DNA of 10,803 bases from UBA7672 sp035995285 (GTDB lineage: Bacteria > Pseudomonadota > Alphaproteobacteria > Caulobacterales > Hyphomonadaceae): contig DASYKO010000146.1 in the NCBI GenBank assembly GCA_035995285.1, forward strand, positions 1 through 10,803. Reading direction: 5' to 3'. Both the position numbers and the translations under genes were made by a program. The notes beneath the pieces were generated by a model. It saw only the letters and a program-made list of their open reading frames with translations, was not told the origin of the DNA and ran no database searches. This document shows, one piece after another, positions 1 through 6,714 of the stretch (position 1 is the stretch's first letter; every line of letters starts with the position of its first letter).

Positions 1-295
1 CCGCCACCACCACCATCATGATGTAGGCCAGCGACTGCGAGGCCGAGCTTTCGGCAGCCTCCTGCCCCTCCTGCTGCAGCGTCTTGGCGAACACCGGCAC
101 GAAGGCCTGCGCGAAGGCCCCTTCGGCAAACAGGCGCCGGAACAGGTTGGGCAGCCACAGCGCCTTGGTCCACGCATCCATCAGCGGAGACTCGCCGCCA
201 AAGCGCGCGTTCAGCATGAGGTCGCGCGCAAACCCCAGCAGGCGGCTGCCGAGCGTCATGGTCGTCTGAACGATGACGTTACGCGCGAGAGACAT
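1..295 (-). CDS. murJ: MurJ (MviN) lipid II flippase, N-terminal 98 codons only
   Basis: MurJ is an inner-membrane flippase of the MOP exporter superfamily that moves lipid II to the periplasmic face for peptidoglycan synthesis. Only the N-terminus is visible: it starts MSLARNVIVQTTMTLGSRLL and runs off the left edge. The signature is the stretch GFARDLMLNARFGG followed by LPNLFRRLFAEGAFAQAFVPVF, which is the highly conserved MurJ segment covering TM1 and the first cytoplasmic loop. The ATG at 293-295 is the natural start, because it lies 8 bp after the glnD stop codon and gives the usual MurJ N-terminus. The tight spacing behind glnD on the same strand suggests co-transcription; glnD-murJ is a recurrent order in alphaproteobacteria. 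The last visible residues are a hydrophobic run (YIMMVVVA), consistent with the next TM helix. Confidence 0.95.
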   Translation of the reverse strand, partial: MSLARNVIVQTTMTLGSRLLGFARDLMLNARFGGESPLMDAWTKALWLPNLFRRLFAEGAFAQAFVPVFAKTLQQEGQEAAESSASQSLAYIMMVVVA

Positions 296-303
296 GGATG
301 CCC

Positions 304-3156
304 TTACCGGTCGAACGAGGCCGGCGCGCGCGCCAGCGTGTGGGCGGGAATCCGCGGCGCGTTCGGCGCATGGATGCGCAGCACGGCGACCAGCTGTTCG
401 GTCAGTTTCTCGTCCATCTCCGGCGGCATACCCCCGCCCGCCAGCATCTCGACATAGAAGACGTCATGCACGCGCTCGCCATAGGCGCCGACATGCGCCG
501 AGCGGATCGACAGCCCGGAATCCGCCAGATGCCGCGCGATCTCATACAGAAGTCCCGGCCGGTCGCGGCCCGAGACCTCGATCACGGTTGAATCCGCAGA
601 CGCCGTCCGGTCGATCATCACGGTCGGCGAGATGATGAAGGCCGCATGCCTGCGCGTCGGCGCCGGCGCCTTGCCCGGACGCTTGACGCCCTCCCCGCCT
701 GCGGCCGCCAGCTTCAGGTCCTCGATCAGCCGCGTCAGCGCCTGCGGATGATCTCCGCCGATCGGCTGCCCGCGCGAATCCTGCACGTCGAACACGTCGA
801 GCACGCGATTGCCGCCGCTCTCATAAAGGTGCGCCGCCACGATGTTGGCGCCCGCCGCGCTGAGCGCGCCGCACAGGTCCGCAAACAGCCCCGGCCGGTC
901 CGGCGCCGAGATCAGCACCTCGGTCGCCGAGCGCCCCACATCGACATTCGCCGACACCGTGATAACGGCGCCCGCCCCTGCCGCCAGCGCCGCTGCATGG
1001 CGCCCCTGCGCCTCCGCGGTGAACTGGATCCAGTAAGCGTCCTCGACCCCCGACAGCACTGCCGTGGACGCCGCCGCCTTGCCCAGCTTGCCCCGCGCCG
1101 CTTCCGCCCGCTCGGCCAGCTGCATGCGCACGCCGGCTTCGTCGGTGCGTCCGCCGCGCAGCGCGGCCTCGGTTGCGAAATACAGATCGCGCAGCAGCTG
1201 ACCCTTCCAGCCATTCCACACGCCCGGCCCCACGGCGCGGATATCCGCCACGGTGAGGATCAGCAACAGCCGCAGCCGCTCGAGATTCCCCACGCGGTCG
1301 GCGAATTTCGCAATCGTCTGAGGATCGGAGATATCGCGCCGCTGCGCCGTATCGCTCATCTCGAGGTGGTTGCCGACCAGCCAGGCCACCAGCTCCGCCT
1401 CATCCTCCGGAACCCCAAGCCGCAGCGAGGCCGCGCGCGCCTGCTTTGCGCCCTCGATCTGCTGGTCGCCTTTGCCCTTGCCCGTGTCGTGCAGGAGCAT
1501 CGCGAGATAGAGCGCCCGCCGGTTCTGGATCTTGGGGAAGAGCTCCGTCGACAGCGGATGCTCTTTCTTGTGCTCGCCCTTCTCGATGGCGTGGATGGTC
1601 TCCACCGCCTTCAGCGTGTGCTCGTCCACCGTGAAGTGGTGGTACATGTTGAACTGCGTCTGCCCGACGATCCGCCCGAACTCCGGCACGAAGCGCCCAA
1701 GCACTCCCGCCTCGTTCATCAGCGGCAGCACCCGATCGTCATTCTGCTTGCCCGCCACGATATCGAGGAACATCTCGCGCGAGGCTGGATCGACACGCGA
1801 CTGCCGCGTCAGCGCCCACAGCGAGCGCCGCGCCGCCGTCATCGCCTCGGGATGGATGTCGACCTGCCGCTCATTGGCCAGCCAGAACAGGCGGATGAGT
1901 TTTGCCGTATCCTCCACGAACATGTCCGGCTCGGTGATGGTGAGCCTGCCGCCATCGAGCGCAAAGCCCTGCTCCTTGATCGGCTTGGCCGCAGCCGGAG
2001 AGAACAGCCTTGGCTTCCCGCCCGGGCGTTTCTTTTCGTCGATCTCGAGCTTGGCGCAAAGGATGCGCGTCAGCGCGCCCACTTCCTTCGCCGCCAGGAA
2101 GTAGCGCTTCATGAACCGCTCGACCGCCGTCACGTTGGAGCGCGCCGTATAGCCCATCCGCGTCGCCATCTCAGGCTGCAGGTCGAATGAGAGCCGCTCT
2201 TCGGGCCGCCCCGTCAGATAGTGAAGATGGCAGCGCACCGTCCACAGGAAGCGCGCCTCCCTCAGGAAGATCGCCTTGTCCGAGGGCGAGAACGCCGCGT
2301 TGTCGAGCACTTCCGACAGGCGCGTCCCGCCATGGATGTACTTCGCCAGCCAGAACAGCGTCTGCAGGTCGCGAAGCCCGCCCTTGCCGTCCTTCACATT
2401 GGGCTCGACGCGATAGCGCGATCCGCCCTCGCGCTCGTGCCTGTCATTGCGCTCTTCGAGCTTGGCGGCGACGAACTCCGCGCCCTTGCCCGCAACAATG
2501 TCCTTCTGGAACCGCTCCCACAGCTTGTCCGCCGTGCCCTTGTCGCCGAACAGGAAACGCTGGTCGAGGATCGACGTGCGGATCGTCACGTCTTCCTTCG
2601 ACAGTCGGATGCATTCGTCGATCGTGCGGAACGAATGGCCGACCTTCAGCCCCATGTCCCACAGCGCATAGAGCATGTACTCGATCACGCTCTCCGCCCA
2701 AGCCGTCTGCTTGTAGTTGCGCACGAACAGCAGATCGACGTCGGAAGACGGCGCCAGCACCGAGCGCCCATATCCGCCTACGGCGAGCACGGCCATCCGC
2801 TCGGCCTCGGTCGGGTTGTGGGCGCGGAAGATGTGGACGACGGTAAAATCGTAAAGCGCCGACAGCGCCTCATCCATCACGGCAGACAACAAGCCCGCCG
2901 TATCGAGCCCATCCGCCCCCTCCTCCAGCCGTTCCTGCGCGATCATGCGGCCGCGGAACAGGGCTGCATGGATCAGGTCCAGCGCCCGCTTTCTTTGCGC
3001 CACCGGATCGGATCCGTTATCCAGCGCCGCGGCCGTCAGCTGGATCCGCAGCTTGCGCCCATCGACAATATCCGCAATCCGCCACGGCCCCGGCTTGGGC
3101 CGGCTCCGCGCCGGCTCCGGCATTTGCTCGACTGGTTCAGCAGACGCGTCCGTCAT
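304..3156 (-). CDS. glnD: GlnD, bifunctional PII uridylyltransferase / uridylyl-removing enzyme
   Basis: GlnD senses glutamine and adds UMP to, or removes it from, the PII proteins GlnB/GlnK, which control nitrogen assimilation. The predicted protein is 950 aa, the usual family size. Domains in order: nucleotidyltransferase with GGYGRS (127-132) and SSDVD metal ligands (137-141); the conserved DGKGGLRDLQ block (256-265) of the GlnD nucleotidyltransferase-linked region; an HD phosphohydrolase domain (H513, H556-D557, H597, D638); and two C-terminal ACT domains (about 743-815 and 856-930), each with a DRPGL motif (753-757, 865-869), which bind glutamine. The HD-motif continuation reads GKGKGDQQ where many GlnD proteins have a GDH. 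I chose the ATG at 3154-3156 (MTDASAEPVE). An upstream in-frame ATG at 3240 would add 28 poorly conserved-looking residues (CAAGAALPPCCGG). No strong Shine-Dalgarno is visible at either start. murJ follows 8 bp downstream. The 102-bp gap upstream may hold its own promoter, but I cannot point to one. Confidence 0.97.
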   Translation of the reverse strand: MTDASAEPVEQMPEPARSRPKPGPWRIADIVDGRKLRIQLTAAALDNGSDPVAQRKRALDLIHAALFRGRMIAQERLEEGADGLDTAGLLSAVMDEALSALYDFTVVHIFRAHNPTEAERMAVLAVGGYGRSVLAPSSDVDLLFVRNYKQTAWAESVIEYMLYALWDMGLKVGHSFRTIDECIRLSKEDVTIRTSILDQRFLFGDKGTADKLWERFQKDIVAGKGAEFVAAKLEERNDRHEREGGSRYRVEPNVKDGKGGLRDLQTLFWLAKYIHGGTRLSEVLDNAAFSPSDKAIFLREARFLWTVRCHLHYLTGRPEERLSFDLQPEMATRMGYTARSNVTAVERFMKRYFLAAKEVGALTRILCAKLEIDEKKRPGGKPRLFSPAAAKPIKEQGFALDGGRLTITEPDMFVEDTAKLIRLFWLANERQVDIHPEAMTAARRSLWALTRQSRVDPASREMFLDIVAGKQNDDRVLPLMNEAGVLGRFVPEFGRIVGQTQFNMYHHFTVDEHTLKAVETIHAIEKGEHKKEHPLSTELFPKIQNRRALYLAMLLHDTGKGKGDQQIEGAKQARAASLRLGVPEDEAELVAWLVGNHLEMSDTAQRRDISDPQTIAKFADRVGNLERLRLLLILTVADIRAVGPGVWNGWKGQLLRDLYFATEAALRGGRTDEAGVRMQLAERAEAARGKLGKAAASTAVLSGVEDAYWIQFTAEAQGRHAAALAAGAGAVITVSANVDVGRSATEVLISAPDRPGLFADLCGALSAAGANIVAAHLYESGGNRVLDVFDVQDSRGQPIGGDHPQALTRLIEDLKLAAAGGEGVKRPGKAPAPTRRHAAFIISPTVMIDRTASADSTVIEVSGRDRPGLLYEIARHLADSGLSIRSAHVGAYGERVHDVFYVEMLAGGGMPPEMDEKLTEQLVAVLRIHAPNAPRIPAHTLARAPASFDR

Positions 3157-3258
3157 GATCGGAGTGTTAGACCCGTTTTTCCCGCCGCAACAGGGCGGCA
3201 AGGCCGCACCAGCAGCGCATACCCCCAACAGCTCACACAAGGGGAAACAAGTGCTAAA

Positions 3259-4371
3259 TCAGGGGCGCCGCGAGCCGCCAGCGGCAGCCTTCGCCCGGTC
3301 CGCCGATCGTCCGCCGGCAAGAATGCCGGTGAGGCCGTAGTTGCCCTCGTGACAGGCGTATTCGTAGACATTGCCCTTCACGCCCGCGAACTCGTACTCC
3401 CCGCCCCACGGCTCGACCCAGGTGTCCGGGTCCTCGACGTTGAAGGCGTAGTGAAGACGGTCGGGCGCAACGCGCGTAAACCGCTCCGTGGTCTTGAGGC
3501 GGGGGCCGCCGCCCCGAACGCCCTGCTCCGGATTGTAGCCGACAGTTTCGACGACCAGCGTGTCGCCATCCCACCAGCCGATCGAATCCCCGCCCCAGGG
3601 ACGCACGCCATCGGTGCGGTGTTTGGTATTCAGGGGAACGATGCGCAGTTCGTGGATCATCTCCACCCAGATCGCCACATGGTCCTTCGTCTGCACGAAC
3701 TGGTAGTTGTTGTTGTAGAGTGTGTGCGTCATCACCGGACCCGATGGCCCGGCCATGTAGATGCAGCGCTCGCCCAGCCCGCGCTCTTCCGGGTTGTCGT
3801 TTCTGCCTGCCCCGCCGCTTTCCTCGCTCGCTTCAACAACCGCCGCGGCGCCCGCGGGACGCGCAACGCGCGCCGGCATGCGCCCGTTGGCCGGATATGT
3901 GACGAGCGAGGTACGGCCCTGGCCGTTGACCCGCATCACCAGATCGCCGGGATCAGTCCAGAAGGCGTTGTAGCCGCAAGCCGCCCCTGTGGATCCGCTG
4001 CGGCACTCGTCCAGCGTGTCCGGCTTCAGCCCGACCTTGCTCCAGTCCTTCTGGAGCTGCTCCGAAGTCCGCGCATTCTGGCGCTCGTTGCGCTTGGTGG
4101 TCTCGCCCTCGAGCTTCGCCACCTCGTCGTCGGACAGGACAAGCCTGTCGCCATAAGTGGCCGGGCGCGTGAGCGGCGTCGTGGTGGCGTTCGTCCACAC
4201 GCCTGACAGATCAGGGTGACCGTCCGAAGCACGCGCCGGCTGATATCCGGCCCGCACGGCTGGATGAGCCGTCTGCGCCGGCGCCAGTGCGGGCGATTGG
4301 GCGAGAGCCGGACCGCTTGCCGCACACATCAGGACGCCGACACAACCGAGCAGAGCAAGGTGTTTCGTCAT
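3259..4371 (-). CDS. Secreted protein of unknown function (HPDLSGVW / YEYACHEGNY family)
   Basis: The function is not known. The protein is 370 aa and begins with a clear Sec signal peptide (MTKHLALLGC..ALAQ, cleavage expected after AQ25), so it should be periplasmic or secreted. It carries the motifs of a large uncharacterised family that I recognise from Acidobacteria and proteobacteria: HPDLSGVW (52-59), an ERCI segment (201-204), YNNNYQFVQ (219-227), MIHELRIVPL (238-247), GDSIGWWDGDTLVVET (261-276), DPDTWVEPW (314-322) and YEYACHEGNYGLTGIL (336-351) near the C-terminus. Cysteines 123, 132, 203 and 340 lie in the mature part and could form disulfides. The ATG at 4369-4371 is chosen because it starts the signal peptide and has a GGGGAG Shine-Dalgarno about 8 nt upstream; a longer frame back to 4434 would bury the signal peptide. 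It is divergent from the propeller gene at 4647 and lies 102 bp upstream of glnD. I see no terminator between it and glnD. Confidence 0.88.
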   Translation of the reverse strand: MTKHLALLGCVGVLMCAASGPALAQSPALAPAQTAHPAVRAGYQPARASDGHPDLSGVWTNATTTPLTRPATYGDRLVLSDDEVAKLEGETTKRNERQNARTSEQLQKDWSKVGLKPDTLDECRSGSTGAACGYNAFWTDPGDLVMRVNGQGRTSLVTYPANGRMPARVARPAGAAAVVEASEESGGAGRNDNPEERGLGERCIYMAGPSGPVMTHTLYNNNYQFVQTKDHVAIWVEMIHELRIVPLNTKHRTDGVRPWGGDSIGWWDGDTLVVETVGYNPEQGVRGGGPRLKTTERFTRVAPDRLHYAFNVEDPDTWVEPWGGEYEFAGVKGNVYEYACHEGNYGLTGILAGGRSADRAKAAAGGSRRP

Positions 4372-4646
4372 GCCGCCATCTCCCCAAGCCGCATCGCCAA
4401 TCCGCGGCCCGCGAGGCGCCGCCACGGGCACCATACATCGTCAGGGCCTCCACTGACAGCCGGAAGGAGCCGCCAGAGGCAAGCTTGTCAGCGGCGCCTT
4501 CCGTGTTGGGCAACCGGCCGCACCGGCCCAAATGCCCTCAGCCGCAGGCTTGGGGGCGACCCGCCAGTCCGGCAAATTCCTGTCGTCCCGTTAGTGATCT
4601 GGCCTTGGAGCGGAGCTATCGTGCCCATGCCGGATTGGGGAAATCC
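4372..4646. promoter_or_regulatory. Divergent intergenic region between two exported-protein genes
   Basis: This 275-bp gap separates two genes that read outward, so it must contain both promoters. The only sites I can place are the two Shine-Dalgarno sequences: GGGGAG on the minus strand for the gene starting at 4371, and GGGGA at 4637-4641 on the plus strand, 5 nt before the ATG at 4647. Frames that stay open across the gap are in-frame extensions or antisense to the flanking genes and have no convincing start of their own. I see no palindrome, direct repeat or confident -35/-10 pair. Confidence 0.4.
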
Positions 4647-5669
4647 ATGCGACGTGCGTTGTGTTCAGTGCTGGCGATGATCCTCGCAGCGCCCGCGATG
4701 GCGCAAGCGCTTGATGACAGCGCAAAAGGTCTGTTTCACGCTGTATGCGCGGCGCCCGAAGTAACCGGCGAATTCTCCTGGTCTCCGGACAGCAAGCGCC
4801 TCGCGTTCGCCGTGAAAAGTCCTTCGCGCAATCTCCGCATCCTTACGATCGAGGGGATGACAGTGAGCCGGCTCGATATCGGAGACATGTACGGCAAGCC
4901 GATCTGGTCGCCGAAAGACGAGCGCATCGCGGTGCTGGCGAAGGCTGCGCAGCCGGGCTCGCCGCTGCAGGATTTGTACATCGTCTCCGCCAAGGCCGGC
5001 GCGCCCGCGCGGAAGATCGCCGCCGGGTTGTCATACCGCTCGGACCCGGCCTGGTCGCCGGATGGGGCAACCCTGCTCGCCGCGACGCCGGATGGCGCAA
5101 TCGTGCTGATCGATCCGGACACCGGGGGCGTCACAAGACTCATGGACGGCTTGCCGGGCGACGATGACAGCAGCAGACACTTTCAGCCCTTCTGGGTCGA
5201 CGCTGCTCATTTCGCTTTCGCAGTCGAAGACGCGATCTACCTGTTCGACATTGCGCAGCGCACGCAGACGCGCCTGCCGCTTCCCTCAAGCGTGATGCTC
5301 TCCCTTCGGCCAGGCGCGCCGGACGAGTACTGGTATGTCGATCGGCAGAAAGATGGTTCAGTTCTGACGGTCATGCGTAAAGGCGAGCCGAAGGTTGTCA
5401 GCACGTTCTTCGGCTTGAAGTTCGACGGGCCGAATGCTTTTGGGCAGGTGCTGACATCGGGCGTAACTGAAACCTACCTGATCGACACGAATAGAGGCGT
5501 GATTAGCCCGCTATGGCCCGATCCGCCCGAAGATGTCCGCTATCGCAACGAATATGGCGCCATCTGGTCCCCGGATCATCGGCGGTTCGCATTCAACCGC
5601 ATCGAGGGCGGAGGACGCCGCAAGCAGACCGACCAGGTGTGCATCGGATTGCCAAACGCCAGCCACTAA
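4647..5669 (+). CDS. Exported TolB-like beta-propeller protein (PD40/WD40-like repeats)
   Basis: The predicted protein is 340 aa with a Sec signal peptide (MRRALCSVLAMILAAPAMAQ). The rest reads as a beta-propeller with TolB-type PD40 blades: FSWSPDSKRLAFA (43-55), PIWSPKDERIAVL (85-97), PAWSPDGATLLAA (134-146) and AIWSPDHRRFAFN (305-317). Weaker blades lie between these (for example HFQPFWVDAAHFAFA, 178-192). It is shorter than TolB and lacks TolB's N-terminal alpha/beta domain, and no pal/tolQRAB neighbours are present, so it is not TolB itself. A periplasmic binding or scaffolding role is the most that can be inferred. There are only two cysteines in the mature part, C34 and C332, near the two ends, where a disulfide could close the propeller (speculative). 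The start is supported by GGGGA 5 nt upstream and by the signal peptide. Codon use is more relaxed than in the neighbours, with many A/T third positions (for example around 5340-5500), unlike the strongly C/G-ending glnD and nadR. Confidence 0.85.
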   Translation: MRRALCSVLAMILAAPAMAQALDDSAKGLFHAVCAAPEVTGEFSWSPDSKRLAFAVKSPSRNLRILTIEGMTVSRLDIGDMYGKPIWSPKDERIAVLAKAAQPGSPLQDLYIVSAKAGAPARKIAAGLSYRSDPAWSPDGATLLAATPDGAIVLIDPDTGGVTRLMDGLPGDDDSSRHFQPFWVDAAHFAFAVEDAIYLFDIAQRTQTRLPLPSSVMLSLRPGAPDEYWYVDRQKDGSVLTVMRKGEPKVVSTFFGLKFDGPNAFGQVLTSGVTETYLIDTNRGVISPLWPDPPEDVRYRNEYGAIWSPDHRRFAFNRIEGGGRRKQTDQVCIGLPNASH

Positions 5670-5707
5670 GAGCGATCGTGCCCCGGCGCCTGGGAGAGCC
5701 GGCCATC

Positions 5708-5722
5708 TTAACCGCCTCTTAA
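5708..5722 (+). promoter_or_regulatory. Candidate CtrA-binding box (TTAA-N7-TTAA)
   Basis: The sequence reads TTAACCGCCTCTTAA, two TTAA half-sites separated by exactly 7 bp. This is the spacing of the consensus bound by the cell-cycle regulator CtrA in alphaproteobacteria (TTAA-N7-TTAAC); the base after the second half-site is G rather than C. The box lies 73 bp upstream of the ATG of the 61-aa gene and 38 bp after the propeller gene's stop. That is a sensible distance for a CtrA-activated promoter in which the box overlaps the -35 region. CtrA itself is not in the window, so function depends on the host being a CtrA organism. Confidence 0.5.
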
Positions 5723-5795
5723 GGCTGCCCGCGCCTAGTCGCACCCGCGCGAAACCCGCGAGCCTGACTGCATGTCGTCAGACCGGAGATAAGCA

Positions 5796-5981
5796 ATGTT
5801 GGATATGGGCAACAAAGACCTGAACTATCACCACGGCGAAATCGCCCGCCTGAAAGAGGCCATCGCCGCTTCCCGGCCAAACTCCGGCCGCACCGCCGCG
5901 ATGCGCGCCATGCTCAAGCATCACGAAGATCGCATTGGCCGCCCCGAGAACACCGCACGCTCGGCCATCGCGAACTACTAG
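5796..5981 (+). CDS. Small hypothetical protein, 61 aa
   Basis: I do not recognise this protein. It is 61 aa, soluble, has no cysteine, signal peptide or membrane segment, and looks mostly helical: an N-terminal amphipathic stretch (GEIARLKEAIAAS), a Ser/Arg-rich turn (RPNSGRT), then a second helix (AAMRAMLKHHEDRI) and a short tail. The composition is rich in Ala, Arg, His and Glu, and a helical hairpin is plausible. Coding status is supported by a good Shine-Dalgarno (GGAG at 5785-5788, 7 nt before the ATG) and by a CtrA-type box 73 bp upstream. A second in-frame ATG lies at 5805 (MGNKD) but is farther from the ribosome-binding site. No function is assigned. Confidence 0.6.
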   Translation: MLDMGNKDLNYHHGEIARLKEAIAASRPNSGRTAAMRAMLKHHEDRIGRPENTARSAIANY

Positions 5982-6010
5982 CGCGGCCGCGAAGCGCGCC
6001 CGTCGCAGCC

Positions 6011-6048
6011 GGTCTCTGTTCGCCCGGTCTCTGTTCGCCCGGTCTCTG
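6011..6048. repeat. 15-bp tandem repeat, 2.5 copies
   Basis: The unit GGTCTCTGTTCGCCC occurs twice in direct succession (6011-6025, 6026-6040), followed by a partial copy GGTCTCTG (6041-6048). It begins 29 bp after the stop codon of the 61-aa gene and ends 27 bp before the hairpin at 6076. It is noncoding in any supported gene. Identical copies of this length suggest a recent slippage duplication. Confidence 0.9.
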
Positions 6049-6075
6049 GCATCGTAGCCAAAACGCCACGCAAAG

Positions 6076-6110
6076 GCCCCGCCTGCCGGTGGTAAGGCGG
6101 CGGGCGGGGC
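6076..6110 (-). terminator. Strong hairpin, probable terminator of the urcA-family gene
   Basis: A 13-bp stem pairs 6076-6088 with 6098-6110 around a 9-nt loop. All pairs are Watson-Crick except one position (84/102), which is T-G on the plus-strand transcript and C-A on the minus. It begins 27 bp past the stop codon of the minus-strand gene ending at 6138. Read on the minus strand it is followed by CTTTGCG and, further on, GTTTTGG, a weak T-rich tail typical of GC-rich genomes. The plus-strand side has no T-run, so the minus direction is favoured. It may also stop transcripts coming from the 61-aa gene. Confidence 0.6.
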
Positions 6111-6137
6111 TACGCTGAAGGAAAATCGAGGTAATCC

Positions 6138-6512
6138 TCAGCGCATCGCTTGCGCGACAGTGTTGCGTTCCAGCTGGGCAAGGCTCAGCGCCGTGCGCTC
6201 GGTCTCGGACGCGTTTGTCATGATGGTGGCGACCACGTGCTGTTCGCACGCCCGGCGATCCGACCTCACCATCGCTCCGTCGCAGAGCTTGTGGGCCGCT
6301 TTTTCGACACCGGCGAGCAGGGCCGCCCGGCCGACGGGCCTTTCGAGGTCGACGGCGGAATAGCGCGCCTTGATGTTCCATCCCAGGCGCACCTTGCCCC
6401 GCTGCGGGGTATCGGCTGCGGCGGACCCTGCCAGCGCCGGCAGGGCCAGGGCGGCCAGGACGACCGCGAGGGCGGTGCGGGGGAGGATGCTCGAGATCAG
6501 GTTGCCAGTCAT
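6138..6512 (-). CDS. UrcA family protein, exported
   Basis: UrcA-family proteins are small exported proteins of alphaproteobacteria named after a uranium-responsive Caulobacter gene; their biochemical role is unknown. This one is 124 aa. An N-terminal signal peptide (PRTALAVVLAALALPALAGSAAA, cleavage near residue 33) precedes the family core: the YSAVDLERPVGRAALLAGVEKAAHKLC segment (51-77), corresponding to the usual Y-x-D-L-x-x-x-x-G-x-x-x-L pattern, and then RRACEQHVVATI (86-97). The family's paired cysteines appear as C77 and C89 and probably form a disulfide. The ATG at 6510-6512 has an AAGGA Shine-Dalgarno 7 nt upstream. The gene is divergent from the large regulator at 6715, sharing a 202-bp region, and ends before a strong hairpin at 6076-6110. 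The family assignment rests on motif recognition, not on a search. Confidence 0.82.
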   Translation of the reverse strand: MTGNLISSILPRTALAVVLAALALPALAGSAAADTPQRGKVRLGWNIKARYSAVDLERPVGRAALLAGVEKAAHKLCDGAMVRSDRRACEQHVVATIMTNASETERTALSLAQLERNTVAQAMR

Positions 6513-6613
6513 GGGGATGTCCTTTTTCCTAGTCAGGTCAGCGCCCCTGTTGCTCGGGATGAGCGGGCGTCGGTGAGCCAGGAATGGGAGAGGCCCGCAC
6601 GATCAGACAGGAC

Positions 6614-6646
6614 TTGGCCCTGATCTTTGCCTGACTTTTGCCTGAT
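6614..6646 (+). promoter_or_regulatory. Three tandem 11-bp direct repeats in a divergent promoter region
   Basis: Three units in perfect 11-bp register read TTGGCCCTGAT (6614-6624), CTTTGCCTGAC (6625-6635) and TTTTGCCTGAT (6636-6646), with a shared core CCTGA. Units two and three match at 9 of 11 positions. They lie in the 202-bp gap (6513-6714) between the urcA-family gene and the winged-helix regulator, 68 bp before the regulator's ATG. Tandem 11-bp direct repeats are the classic operator layout for OmpR/PhoB-type winged-helix proteins, and the neighbouring regulator has that DNA-binding fold. Additional TCAGG (reverse-complement core) copies occur near 6533 and 6676. No confident -35/-10 is seen. 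Binding is inferred, not shown. Confidence 0.45.
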
Positions 6647-6714
6647 GATGCGTAGAAACAGGGTGTTGGCGCGTGTCAGGACTGCTTGCGCGCGGGAGAC
6701 TCTGAGCACATCCC

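Noticed and set aside
646..2190. 514-codon open frame on the plus strand inside glnD
   Set aside because: It is antisense to conserved glnD domains, Arg/His-rich, and has no domain signature.
3182..3198. Possible terminator between the secreted-protein gene and glnD
   Set aside because: The stem is only 5 bp. On the transcribed (minus) strand it is followed by A residues, not T, so it does not look like an intrinsic terminator.
2221..4206. 661-codon open frame on the plus strand across the glnD 5' end and the secreted-protein gene
   Set aside because: It runs antisense through two well-supported genes and their gap. Its Arg/Pro/Ala-rich composition is artefactual.
5683..5702. Short CCGGC/GCCGG inverted repeat after the propeller gene
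   Set aside because: It has five base pairs, a 10-nt loop and no T-run, too weak to call a terminator in GC-rich DNA.
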